Shown here one piece after another: positions 6,800-13,378 of a DNA stretch of 13,404 nucleotides. The DNA is from Candidatus Delongbacteria bacterium (GTDB lineage Bacteria; Bacteroidota; Bacteroidia; Bacteroidales; ML635J-15): assembly GCA_027858215.1 (NCBI GenBank), contig JAQIDD010000206.1:1-13404 (forward strand), given 5' to 3'. Numbering within the stretch: position 1 is the stretch's first letter; each line of letters begins with the position of its first letter. The notes under the pieces are model-generated. The model made no database searches and had not been told where the DNA came from. It saw nothing but the letters and a program-made list of their open reading frames with translations. Both the position numbers and the translations under genes were made by a program.

Positions 6800-7603
6800 T
6801 CATCCATACATATGAACGCTGTTCTGTGCGGCGGGTATGAATTTCACCCCCATCCACGCCAGAAGCATTATCAAAAAGGCAAACACCAGGTACAACATTA
6901 CTTTACGGGCATGCGCTTTAGCAACGCCACGAAGGCGATAATGGATATAGATAAGATATACCAGCCAGGTGATGAGTGCCCAGGTTTCTTTGGAGTCCCA
7001 TGACCAATAATTTCCCCATGCCACTTTTGCCCATAATGCACCAAATATCAAACCCAGGCTTATCATAGTAAACCCGGAATACACCAAATTGTCAGCCCTT
7101 TCTGTTATTTGCATGCTTATGTTTTTGCCGGGTTTCAACAGGTAATAAAGTGAAACAACAGCAGATGCTGCCAGCAGGCTGTAACCCAGGATATATACCA
7201 CAACATGCGGTACAAACCAGGCAGATTGCAAGGCCGGGGGCAGGTGTTTTACAAATATTTCAGGTTTCAGTAAATTTATGAACAGAAATACCATCCCCAT
7301 CAGCAAGCTGTATGACAAGAACCAACGATATTTCCATAAACGGTAGGTAATACCGCCGACCAATGGCATAAAAAAAGCATACCACAAGCGTGTTTCACCG
7401 ATACTGCGCATGGGTGGCCGCTCAAAATGTATCCAGAGGAATATTATTATGCATGCCATGGTCAATACAGCCAGTCCGTTGAGCATTTCAGACCAGCGGA
7501 ACGACTTTGTGGGTTTGTATTGAACCAAGCTGTAAACAAATGCCGGTAAAAAAACAAGCAAGGCTGTCAATACAAGACTTTCATGTAAACCCAGATTACT
7601 CAT
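6800..7603 (-). CDS. ccsA: Cytochrome c biogenesis protein CcsA (System II heme handling, WWD domain)
   Basis: This 267-residue polytopic inner-membrane protein is the CcsA (ResC) half of the System II cytochrome c synthetase, which carries heme across the membrane and attaches it to CxxCH cysteines. The WWD heme-binding signature WGNYWSWD (196-203) is intact. It is preceded by His133 in WFVPHVVVY and followed by His264 near the C-terminus, fitting the two external histidines that flank the WWD domain in this family. Several hydrophobic segments (about 8-28, 45-59, 73-87, 97-112, 134-155, 176-193, 208-222, 234-252) support seven to eight membrane helices. The start overlaps the end of ccsB by 8 bases, implying coupled translation. 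CcsA and CcsB are separate proteins here, not fused as in epsilonproteobacteria. The likely substrates are the nine hemes of NrfH and NrfA encoded just upstream. Confidence 0.92.
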   Translation of the reverse strand: MSNLGLHESLVLTALLVFLPAFVYSLVQYKPTKSFRWSEMLNGLAVLTMACIIIFLWIHFERPPMRSIGETRLWYAFFMPLVGGITYRLWKYRWFLSYSLLMGMVFLFINLLKPEIFVKHLPPALQSAWFVPHVVVYILGYSLLAASAVVSLYYLLKPGKNISMQITERADNLVYSGFTMISLGLIFGALWAKVAWGNYWSWDSKETWALITWLVYLIYIHYRLRGVAKAHARKVMLYLVFAFLIMLLAWMGVKFIPAAQNSVHMYG

Positions 7604-8792
7604 GCTGCGATTTTTTTGGTTTATCGGTGATAAACAATGTCAAGACACCTGCCAGGAGCATAAAAATACCAAAATACATTGCCGGGAGCCAGGGGTCTTT
7701 TACTAAACTCAATATTGAAATATCAGAATATTTCCCTTTGCTTTCATCGTATGACTGTTGATAAAGCTTCCACCCGTTGATTTCTGCCGGGTCATTGACA
7801 CTCAAACTCAGATTTTTTGCTATTCCGTCTTTTTTGTATAACCGCGCTATGGTAGTGTATTGCTTTGGCATTGGGGGGTTAAGCCTGATTATTATGCCCC
7901 CTTCTGTTTGTATGGTTTTTTCCGGAAACATATGGCTGCCACTACCAACCCATACAGATTTCCTGACCGTATCATTGTCTTTTAAAAGATGAAAACAAAG
8001 AGCAGCTACCGATGCCATTGAATGAAACTCAACATACTTGTCGCCAAGCTTTGACGCTTCGGGAATGAATTTTTCAATGAGAAGGCTGGACTGTTTATAC
8101 ACAATTTTTTTTCCTTCTGATGTTTTGCTAATTTCCACGAGACTGAGGGTTTTGCCTTCCGGAGACGTGATTTTCAGTAAGGGATTGTGATATTCAAGAT
8201 TAAATGTTTGCATTTCCAAGGCAAAATCCAGCTCATGCATAATGCCCTTTTCATCAAATGCATACCAGACAGGCTCTCCCTGTTTGAGTGTCATACTGTA
8301 CTGTTTATGGTCTGTCTGCCCAGCACCTCCTGCCAGAAGAATAACAGCAATGCCAAAGTGATTCAACACAAAACTGACATTACGCCTGTTGAACTTTTTC
8401 ATGCGCCTGGCTAAACTGTAAAGTAAAATCACCAACAAAAAAATCCCTGCAAAATAAAAACTCCATGAGGCTTTTATATTATTAAGGAAAGCAGCATGTT
8501 CAGTATTTTGCTGTGGTATAACCCCCATGAATATTATCAGAAGGGTAAAAACACTGATAGCAGGTACAGCGACATATCCGGAGCTCAGGAAATGATAAAT
8601 CCTGTGTCTGCGGATAAAAACACCGGCAAGGATGATGACCAAAAGCAGGAGCAAAACCAGCATAAGGTTGCTGGGAAAAACGGGTAATATACGTGCAAGT
8701 GGCGGCAGAAAAGCATCCAGCAACAGCCCTGTGATGAGCACTGCCATTGCGATAATAAATCCTTTCTTATACTTGCCTGTCAATGCGCCCAT
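7596..8792 (-). CDS. ccsB: Cytochrome c biogenesis protein CcsB/ResB (System II)
   Basis: This 398-residue protein is the ResB/CcsB partner of CcsA in heme export and ligation. Hydrophobic helices lie at about 11-33, 42-62, 74-93 and 107-126, with a fifth around His145 in the VLNHFGIAVILLAGG segment. A large soluble domain of about 200 residues (about 160-365) should face the periplasm. A final helix follows the characteristic LVKDPWLPAMYFG segment (363-375). It is shorter than many ResB proteins. No CxxC thiol motif is present, as expected, since thiol reduction is done by other proteins; none of these (ResA, CcdA) is in the window. The start lies 51 bases after nrfA, and the end overlaps ccsA by 8 bases. 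Position and topology identify it more strongly than any single motif. Confidence 0.85.
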   Translation of the reverse strand: MGALTGKYKKGFIIAMAVLITGLLLDAFLPPLARILPVFPSNLMLVLLLLLVIILAGVFIRRHRIYHFLSSGYVAVPAISVFTLLIIFMGVIPQQNTEHAAFLNNIKASWSFYFAGIFLLVILLYSLARRMKKFNRRNVSFVLNHFGIAVILLAGGAGQTDHKQYSMTLKQGEPVWYAFDEKGIMHELDFALEMQTFNLEYHNPLLKITSPEGKTLSLVEISKTSEGKKIVYKQSSLLIEKFIPEASKLGDKYVEFHSMASVAALCFHLLKDNDTVRKSVWVGSGSHMFPEKTIQTEGGIIIRLNPPMPKQYTTIARLYKKDGIAKNLSLSVNDPAEINGWKLYQQSYDESKGKYSDISILSLVKDPWLPAMYFGIFMLLAGVLTLFITDKPKKSQHE

Positions 8793-8843
8793 TATGCATT
8801 TTGAATTTTCAATTTTCCCGGGGAATGGAACCGGTCATGTGTC

Positions 8844-10346
8844 CTATAACACGGTGTATTCATAATTCTCTTCACGTGCTTTGGCTTTTTTCACCCATTC
8901 CGGGACCACGGTTTCGAGGAATTTTTCTTTTTCGCTGTTTAACTTTTCCATATCCAGACCCACAAATTCCTGGGCTTTGGCTTTGGTTTCGATATCCGGA
9001 TAAGGCACTTCACCATCGAAATTGTATTTTGCGAAAAGACGTGACAAATTCAGGCGTGCCTCCATGGCCAGGTTGATACCACTTGCCAGAATCCGGCTAC
9101 TTTCGATCGGAGAATGAAAAGAAGCGCCATGAGAGGCTGCTACAAAATCCCAGCGCCACTGGGCATTTCGTATGTCCCACAGGATGTCTTTCATTTCTTC
9201 TTCGGTAGCACCAAGCTCCCAGGCTTTTCCTGCATCCACATGCGCCTGAACAAGGATTTTTTCCAGCCGGTCTCTGCTTTCTTTGAGTTTGTCCTGCCGC
9301 TCATACACATTTTCAAACAGGTCTTTTTCATCTTCGCGATGACAGACCTGGCAAGTACGGTTGATATAGTTCAGTGGGCTCTGCACTTTGTGATCGGAGT
9401 ATTTTTGTCCGCCTTCATTCATGAAAGGTTTGTGGCAATCAGCGCAAGCCAGTCCCCTTTCGGCGTGTATGCCTGTCATGAAAATTTCATAATCGGGATG
9501 CTGGGCTTTAAGCATGGGGGCCTTGGAAATGCCATGTGTCCAGTCGGAAAATTGAATGCTGTCGTAATAAGCTTCCATATCTTCTGCAGTCATGCCATCG
9601 TCCCAGGGAAATGTCAGGTAATTGCCATCGCCTTTAAAATAATACTCAACATGACATTGTGCACACACAAGGCTTCTCATTTCCTGATGTGTGGCATCAT
9701 TGATATCCAAACCGCGGCGTTCAAATGCCTCTTTAAGTGCCGGTCTTGAAATCCGCAGGCTCATATCCTCTGCATCGTGGCAATCGGCACATCCAATGGG
9801 ATTAACAATTTGATGACCTCGTTGCTCCCAGGTTCCTTTGTAAAATTCTGCCACACCAACTTCTTCCATCACACGTGGCACATCGGGGGATTTGCAAGTC
9901 CAGCAGGTATTTGGCATGGGACTTTCTTTGCCGCCAACGGGAGCCCCTGTTCGCAAAATATTCCTTATGTCTTCGATGGCATAATAGTGGCCTCTGCCCT
10001 GGTTGTATTCTTTAGCAAAACCATATCCTGCCCACAACACAACCATTCTGGGGTTTTCTTCCAGCATATCTATCCATGCATTGCCGTTGTATTTGGATTT
10101 AAAACTTGTGTCACTGGTGGCAAGATATCGCTCGTATTGCTGAGGAAAATTTTTACCCCATATTTCATTCCTGGGTTCCAGTTGTAAATGCTCTACCTGT
10201 GGTGTGTAAGCAAAAACAGCCTCCTCGCGCCTTTCAATGACAGATGACGCGAGCAATCCCAACAGAAAAACGATGACAATTGTCGCAAAAAACATGGCCC
10301 ATCCCAGCCAGGGTTTTTCTATTACAAGTTGACGAATTGGTTTCAT
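8844..10346 (-). CDS. nrfA: Cytochrome c nitrite reductase, catalytic pentaheme subunit NrfA
   Basis: NrfA reduces nitrite to ammonium with six electrons on the outer face of the inner membrane (dissimilatory nitrate reduction to ammonium). In 500 residues there are five heme sites: the active-site CWTCK (148-152) with lysine as axial ligand, then CADCH (186-190), CAQCH (228-232), CADCH (301-305) and CQVCH (332-336). The likely catalytic and calcium-site residues known from the Wolinella enzyme are present: Arg132, Glu234-Tyr235, and Lys280-Ala-Gln282-His283. A hydrophobic segment at 14-34 acts as signal peptide or membrane anchor. The start is 11 bases after nrfH, so the two subunits are co-translated. 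The C-terminus contains VVPEWVKKAKA (480-490), nearly the same peptide as at the end of NrfH. Identification is secure; hydroxylamine and NO reduction are possible side activities of the family. Confidence 0.97.
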   Translation of the reverse strand: MKPIRQLVIEKPWLGWAMFFATIVIVFLLGLLASSVIERREEAVFAYTPQVEHLQLEPRNEIWGKNFPQQYERYLATSDTSFKSKYNGNAWIDMLEENPRMVVLWAGYGFAKEYNQGRGHYYAIEDIRNILRTGAPVGGKESPMPNTCWTCKSPDVPRVMEEVGVAEFYKGTWEQRGHQIVNPIGCADCHDAEDMSLRISRPALKEAFERRGLDINDATHQEMRSLVCAQCHVEYYFKGDGNYLTFPWDDGMTAEDMEAYYDSIQFSDWTHGISKAPMLKAQHPDYEIFMTGIHAERGLACADCHKPFMNEGGQKYSDHKVQSPLNYINRTCQVCHREDEKDLFENVYERQDKLKESRDRLEKILVQAHVDAGKAWELGATEEEMKDILWDIRNAQWRWDFVAASHGASFHSPIESSRILASGINLAMEARLNLSRLFAKYNFDGEVPYPDIETKAKAQEFVGLDMEKLNSEKEKFLETVVPEWVKKAKAREENYEYTVL

Positions 10347-10357
10347 ATATGTATGCT

Positions 10358-10939
10358 TTAGTTATCATTCTTTTTGGCTTTACGCAACCATTCCGGCACC
10401 GGACTTTCCGGCAATGGAACAATGGCATTCGGTGTTGCTGATAAACTTCTTACTTTCCCATGTGGGATATCCTGATGACAATCCCAGCATGTACGGTCTT
10501 TTCTTTGTTTTACTATTTCAGGATTGGTTCCGGCAAGCATCCCACTTTCAATAATTTCAGTGTGACAACGAATACAATTATTCTGAACCGCATTTTCACC
10601 CTCTTCTTTGATAAAAATACTGTGTGGTTCAGTTCGTAATGTAAATATGGTGGCATGCCTCAACCCGTCTTTGGCTTTGAAATAATAATGGTTGAAAAAA
10701 TTATCATGCGGTACGTGACAATCATTACAGGTTGCTTCTTCCCTGTGCGAACTGTGTGCCCAACTGTAATACTGGGGCACCATTACATGGCAGTTTATGC
10801 AGGTTTCCGAATCATCAGACAAATAAGAGGTGGCCCTTGAAATATGGAATAAGAATGCAGCTATACCGACAATAACACCCAGAGATATAATCACCGGCAA
10901 ACGCCATTTTACAGGGGGGTATAGTGACTTCAATTTCAT
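10358..10939 (-). CDS. nrfH: Cytochrome c nitrite reductase small subunit NrfH (tetraheme quinol dehydrogenase)
   Basis: NrfH takes electrons from menaquinol in the inner membrane and passes them to NrfA. This 193-residue member of the NapC/NirT family has one N-terminal membrane anchor (about 15-35) and four CxxCH heme sites: CINCH (47-51), CNDCH (71-75), CIRCH (122-126) and CWDCH (151-155). The first is followed by Val-Met (Met53), matching the family's unusual CxxCHxM heme with methionine ligation. The tail after the last heme is about 38 residues and ends with a PVPEWLRKAKK peptide (180-190) resembling the NrfA C-terminus. It is the first gene of the operon nrfH-nrfA-ccsB-ccsA. About 109 bases separate it from the DUF308 gene, a region containing a 10-base direct repeat and a promoter-like -7 box. 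Confidence 0.95.
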   Translation of the reverse strand: MKLKSLYPPVKWRLPVIISLGVIVGIAAFLFHISRATSYLSDDSETCINCHVMVPQYYSWAHSSHREEATCNDCHVPHDNFFNHYYFKAKDGLRHATIFTLRTEPHSIFIKEEGENAVQNNCIRCHTEIIESGMLAGTNPEIVKQRKDRTCWDCHQDIPHGKVRSLSATPNAIVPLPESPVPEWLRKAKKNDN

Positions 10940-11011
10940 TGTCTGATATAATTTTGAAGCTTTTTACTTACTGTATTCAGATGCTATTTTTTCTTTTGAT
11001 TTATCGAAAGG

Positions 11012-11040
11012 TAAGCATATTTACTAACAATAAGCATATT
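11012..11040. repeat. Pair of 10-base direct repeats upstream of nrfH (candidate regulator site)
   Basis: TAAGCATATT occurs at 11012-11021 and again, identically, at 11031-11040, start to start 19 bases, or close to two helical turns. The pair is 73-101 bases upstream of the nrfH start and adjoins a minus-strand TAATTTTG box at 11044-11051. Tandem same-face sites of this kind suit a dimeric regulator. What binds, if anything, is not known. Confidence 0.4.
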
Positions 11041-11043
11041 ATT

Positions 11044-11051
11044 CAAAATTA
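11044..11051 (-). promoter_or_regulatory. Possible -7 promoter box for the nrfHA-ccsBA operon
   Basis: The minus strand reads TAATTTTG, an exact TAnnTTTG match, overlapping the stop codon of the DUF308 gene. It would start a transcript near 11037 with a leader of roughly 100 bases before nrfH. I see no TTTG-like -33 element at the usual distance, so the call is weak. If used, it would place the direct repeats at 11012-11040 over the start site. Confidence 0.3.
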
Positions 11052-11591
11052 ATGTTCTTTTAATGCTTTCATCTGCTGCCGCGTATTGATAACTGAATAT
11101 ATACCGAAAATCAAAGCATAAATCCCAATCAGGATAACAATGAGGCGTGTGCTTTCAAATGGATTTACAATGAAAATAATTCCGATTACAACAGACAATA
11201 CGCCTATCACAACAGAGATAAATTTAAACATCCGTGAATGTGTTTTTCTAATCCAATATACCAGAAACATGATCCCGGTAATGATTGCCCAGATGCCTGC
11301 TATTACAAGAAAAAAGGCTGCAACATCTTTGGGCAGCACCAGAATTACTATGCCAATAGCAATCCCCAGTATGCCTTCAAGCAAAACCAGTTGCCAATTG
11401 GGAATAACATTCCTCAACCTGATGGCTCCTGCAGTCAAAAATATGCCATCAAGCAAAAGGCCTATGGCAAAAAACACAGCCAGGGTTATGATGGCCATGT
11501 CAGGAAACAAGATCGCAATCAGGCCAAATATAATGGCCAGCACACCATTTACATATGTTAATTTAGTGTGTTGAAAATGTAGTGGTAGCAT
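11049..11591 (-). CDS. DUF308/HdeD-like multi-pass membrane protein
   Basis: This 180-residue protein is almost entirely hydrophobic, with about six membrane helices arranged as three similar hairpins. The repeated cores are GVLAIIFGLIAILFP (16-30), GILGIAIGIVILVLP (about 68-82) and GVLSVVIGIIFIVNP (about 129-143). Each core is followed by a short polar turn and a second helix. This is the pattern of the DUF308 family, which includes E. coli HdeD, a membrane protein linked to acid resistance; the molecular activity is not established. It lies upstream of nrfH on the same strand with a 109-base gap, so it may be separate from, or read through into, the nitrite reductase operon. Two near-matches to the -7 consensus (TATGTTTA at 11613-11620 and a TATATTTA further up) could serve as its promoter. 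Confidence 0.8.
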   Translation of the reverse strand: MLPLHFQHTKLTYVNGVLAIIFGLIAILFPDMAIITLAVFFAIGLLLDGIFLTAGAIRLRNVIPNWQLVLLEGILGIAIGIVILVLPKDVAAFFLVIAGIWAIITGIMFLVYWIRKTHSRMFKFISVVIGVLSVVIGIIFIVNPFESTRLIVILIGIYALIFGIYSVINTRQQMKALKEH

Positions 11592-11669
11592 AATAATATC
11601 TTTAAAGGGTGTTAAACATAATTTTTACTTATAAATATACAGTAAAAACAATATAGATGAGCAAAAGGT

Positions 11670-11695
11670 TTCAAAAATTGCATTTTATTTTTGAA
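11670..11695. repeat. Perfect 9-bp AT-rich inverted repeat
   Basis: TTCAAAAAT at 11670-11678 is the exact reverse complement of ATTTTTGAA at 11687-11695, with an 8-base loop. It lies about 80 bases upstream of the DUF308 gene start. Neither side has a clear T-run outside the stem, so a terminator role for frr transcription is doubtful; an operator is equally possible. Confidence 0.35.
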
Positions 11696-11839
11696 CAAAG
11701 ACACCCATCACCACACAAAGCCAACAAAATTGGTGTGATTATAGGCCAGTAAGGTTTAAAATGTATGTTTAAATGAGTATCTGGAAGATTACCTGAGTTA
11801 TTTTATTGTTAGTGAAATTTCTAATAATCATTTCTTCCT

Positions 11840-11905
11840 TTTCTCTGCGGTGCTTAGCGCTTCTCAGCGTAACTCTGCGGTATAGTAGGTTGTGCCGCAA
11901 AGAAA
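11840..11905. repeat. Four-unit degenerate decamer array bounded by an 11-base inverted repeat
   Basis: On the minus strand four units matching CGC[AT][GA]AG plus three variable bases occur in strict 10-base phase (cores at 11873-11879, 11863-11869, 11853-11859 and 11843-11849). The outer two cores are identical (CGCAGAG). The block is GC-richer than the flanks. TTTCTCTGCGG at 11840-11850 and CCGCAAAGAAA at 11895-11905 are inverted repeats with one mismatch, and a shorter hairpin is possible from the last unit (11873-11880) to the same right arm. I recall similar CGCAGAG-like intergenic blocks in Bacteroidota and other environmental genomes, but know of no assigned function. Confidence 0.6.
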
Positions 11906-11990
11906 TTATAAAATAGCATTCAAAAAAATTAGGTTATCTTTTGGATACTCATTATGCTTAATACCGATCAAATCAGTGATTCAATATGCA

Positions 11991-12554
11991 TCAGATGGTC
12001 ATGATTTCCTGTTCTTTGGCCTGGGCTTTCTCATCAATTTTTTTGATGTATTCATCGTGTAATTTCTGTACTTTTTGTTCGTAATCTTTACGAGCATCTT
12101 CGGAAAGCCCTTGTTTTTCCAGTTTTTTCAGTTCATCATTTGTTTCCCGGCGGTGATTTCTGATGCTGATTTTAGCATTCTCGGCTGCTTTTTTCACTTT
12201 TTTCACCAGGTCACGCCTTGTTTCTTCAGTGAGAGGCGGGATGTTGATGCGAATCAATTCGCCGTTGTTTGCAGGCGTAAAGCCCAAATTGGCTGCCATG
12301 ATGGCTTTTTCTATTTCGGGAATCATGCTTTTATCCCAGGGTTGTATCATAATGGTTTTAGCATCCGGCGTACTGAGGTTAGCAGCCTGATACAGTGGTG
12401 TCATGGTGCCGTAATAGTCAACTTTAATGTCGTTCAGTATTCTGGCATCGGCTTTACCTGCACGCATGTGTGCAAATTCTTTCTCAAGATAATCAAGGGC
12501 ATTATCCATCCCTTCTTTGGCTGTGTCAAGTGCAAATTTAGCTTCTTCATCCAT
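11991..12554 (-). CDS. frr: Ribosome recycling factor
   Basis: RRF works with EF-G to split the post-termination ribosome and free mRNA and tRNA. This 187-residue protein has the family's usual length and layout: a three-helix bundle (N-terminal helix about 1-28 and the long C-terminal pair about 107-187) with an inserted beta domain (about 31-104). Recognisable segments are the HMRAGKADARIL stretch (29-40), VDYYGTMTPLYQAANLSTPDA (45-65), ANNGELIRINIPPLTEETRRDLVKKVKK in the hinge to the second helix (95-122), and ISIRNHRRETNDELKKLEK. It follows pyrH after 31 bases on the same strand, the common bacterial order, so the two are probably one transcript. No Shine-Dalgarno sequence precedes the ATG, as is usual in Bacteroidota. 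Confidence 0.97.
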   Translation of the reverse strand: MDEEAKFALDTAKEGMDNALDYLEKEFAHMRAGKADARILNDIKVDYYGTMTPLYQAANLSTPDAKTIMIQPWDKSMIPEIEKAIMAANLGFTPANNGELIRINIPPLTEETRRDLVKKVKKAAENAKISIRNHRRETNDELKKLEKQGLSEDARKDYEQKVQKLHDEYIKKIDEKAQAKEQEIMTI

Positions 12555-12585
12555 AGTGTAATGATTTTTTCTGCGTTAAAAATAC

Positions 12586-13293
12586 TTAATTATGAATCAA
12601 CGTACCAATTTTAGGATCAGAAATTACGTTAACCAATGTATTTTTCTCATTCATATTAAACACAATAACGGGCAAATTGTTTTCCTGGCACACGGTAAAG
12701 GCAGTCAAATCCATCACATGCAGTTTTTTATTCCAGGCCTCTTCAAAACTCAGGGATTGATATTTTATGGCATCCGGATATTTTTCGGGATCATCGGAAT
12801 ACACGCCATTTACTCTGGTACCTTTCAAAAATACATCAGCTTTAATTTCGAGAGCTCTTAATGCAGATGCTGTGTCAGTGCTGAAATATGGATTTCCTGT
12901 ACCTCCTGCCAACACAACGATTTTCTGTTTTTCCAGTTCGTTAATAACCGTTTTGGCATGGAAAACCGGGCCAATTGCAGGCATGTGAACAGCTGTAAAT
13001 AAACTGGCTTTCATGCCGGCTTTTTCCAATGCTGATTGAAAAGCCAAACTGTTTATTGTGGTTGCCAGCATGCCCATCTGATCACCTGTTACCCTGTCAA
13101 ATCCTTCACTTACACCGGAAAGTCCTCTGAAAATATTACCTCCGCCAATGACAATTGCAATTTGTATGTTTTTATCGTGTAACTGAGATATGTCCCTGAC
13201 ATATTGGTCAAGTTGTTCAGGAGAAATTCCACTGTTTTGGGCTCCCATCAGGGATTCCCCTGAAAGCTTAAGTAGTACCCGTTTGTATTTCAT
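12586..13293 (-). CDS. pyrH: UMP kinase
   Basis: UMP kinase phosphorylates UMP to UDP, an essential step of pyrimidine nucleotide synthesis. This 235-residue protein belongs to the amino-acid-kinase fold family, unrelated to eukaryotic UMP/CMP kinases. It shows KLSGESLMG (9-17), the phosphate-binding GGGNIFRG (50-57), DRVTGDQMGMLATTIN (66-81), the GGTGNPYFSTDTAS segment (130-143), and the nucleotide-site stretch KGTRVNGVYSDDPEKYP (157-173). Length is normal. Between this gene and the preceding tsf-like end lies a strong terminator, so pyrH-frr probably has its own promoter in the short stretch 13294-13320 or relies on partial readthrough. A TATCTTTA near-match to the -7 consensus lies there, with no convincing -33 element. 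The frame is open upstream to the window edge, but without another ATG and without family resemblance. Confidence 0.97.
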   Translation of the reverse strand: MKYKRVLLKLSGESLMGAQNSGISPEQLDQYVRDISQLHDKNIQIAIVIGGGNIFRGLSGVSEGFDRVTGDQMGMLATTINSLAFQSALEKAGMKASLFTAVHMPAIGPVFHAKTVINELEKQKIVVLAGGTGNPYFSTDTASALRALEIKADVFLKGTRVNGVYSDDPEKYPDAIKYQSLSFEEAWNKKLHVMDLTAFTVCQENNLPVIVFNMNEKNTLVNVISDPKIGTLIHN

Positions 13294-13320
13294 AGTGTAT
13301 GCATTTGGGCATAAAGATAA

Positions 13321-13353
13321 AAAAAGAGGGCGATAAAGAAAAGCCCTCTTTTT
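13321..13353 (-). terminator. Strong rho-independent terminator between tsf and pyrH
   Basis: AAAAAGAGGGC (13321-13331) and GCCCTCTTTTT (13343-13353) form a perfect 11-bp stem around an 11-base loop. On the minus strand the GC part is followed by seven T residues, so it best terminates the gene ending at 13379. The opposite strand gives five T residues, so it could work both ways. Confidence 0.8.
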
Positions 13354-13378
13354 ATAATGATTTAGAAATGTTTTACTA

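Larger units (their letters stand above)
11592..11990. other. 399-base gene-free region between frr and the DUF308 gene
   Basis: I see no plausible coding sequence here in any frame. The region is AT-rich and contains possible promoter boxes for the DUF308 gene (around 11613-11635), a 9-bp AT-rich dyad (11670-11695), and a nested weak stem with ATCAC (11707-11711) facing GTGAT (11735-11739) around CCAA/TTGG. It also holds a GC-richer array of four 10-base units (11840-11905). The array stands out from its surroundings by composition. Nothing resembles a tRNA, transposase remnant or phage attachment site. Confidence 0.6.

Noticed and set aside
8793..8843. Regulatory dyad TTGAA-TT-TTCAA between nrfA and ccsB
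   Set aside because: It is a short AT-rich inverted repeat inside an operon with a 51-base gap; there is no promoter box or T-run to give it a role.
9114..9749. Long open frame (211 codons) on the plus strand opposite nrfA
   Set aside because: It is antisense to a gene with five intact heme motifs and shows no family features of its own.
10996..11009. FNR-like site upstream of nrfH
   Set aside because: Only one half-site (ATCAA on the minus strand) is good; the other half has several mismatches to TTGAT.
11840..11905. CRISPR array
   Set aside because: Units are 10 bases long and contiguous, without the 25-40-base repeats and unique spacers of a CRISPR array, and no cas genes are nearby.
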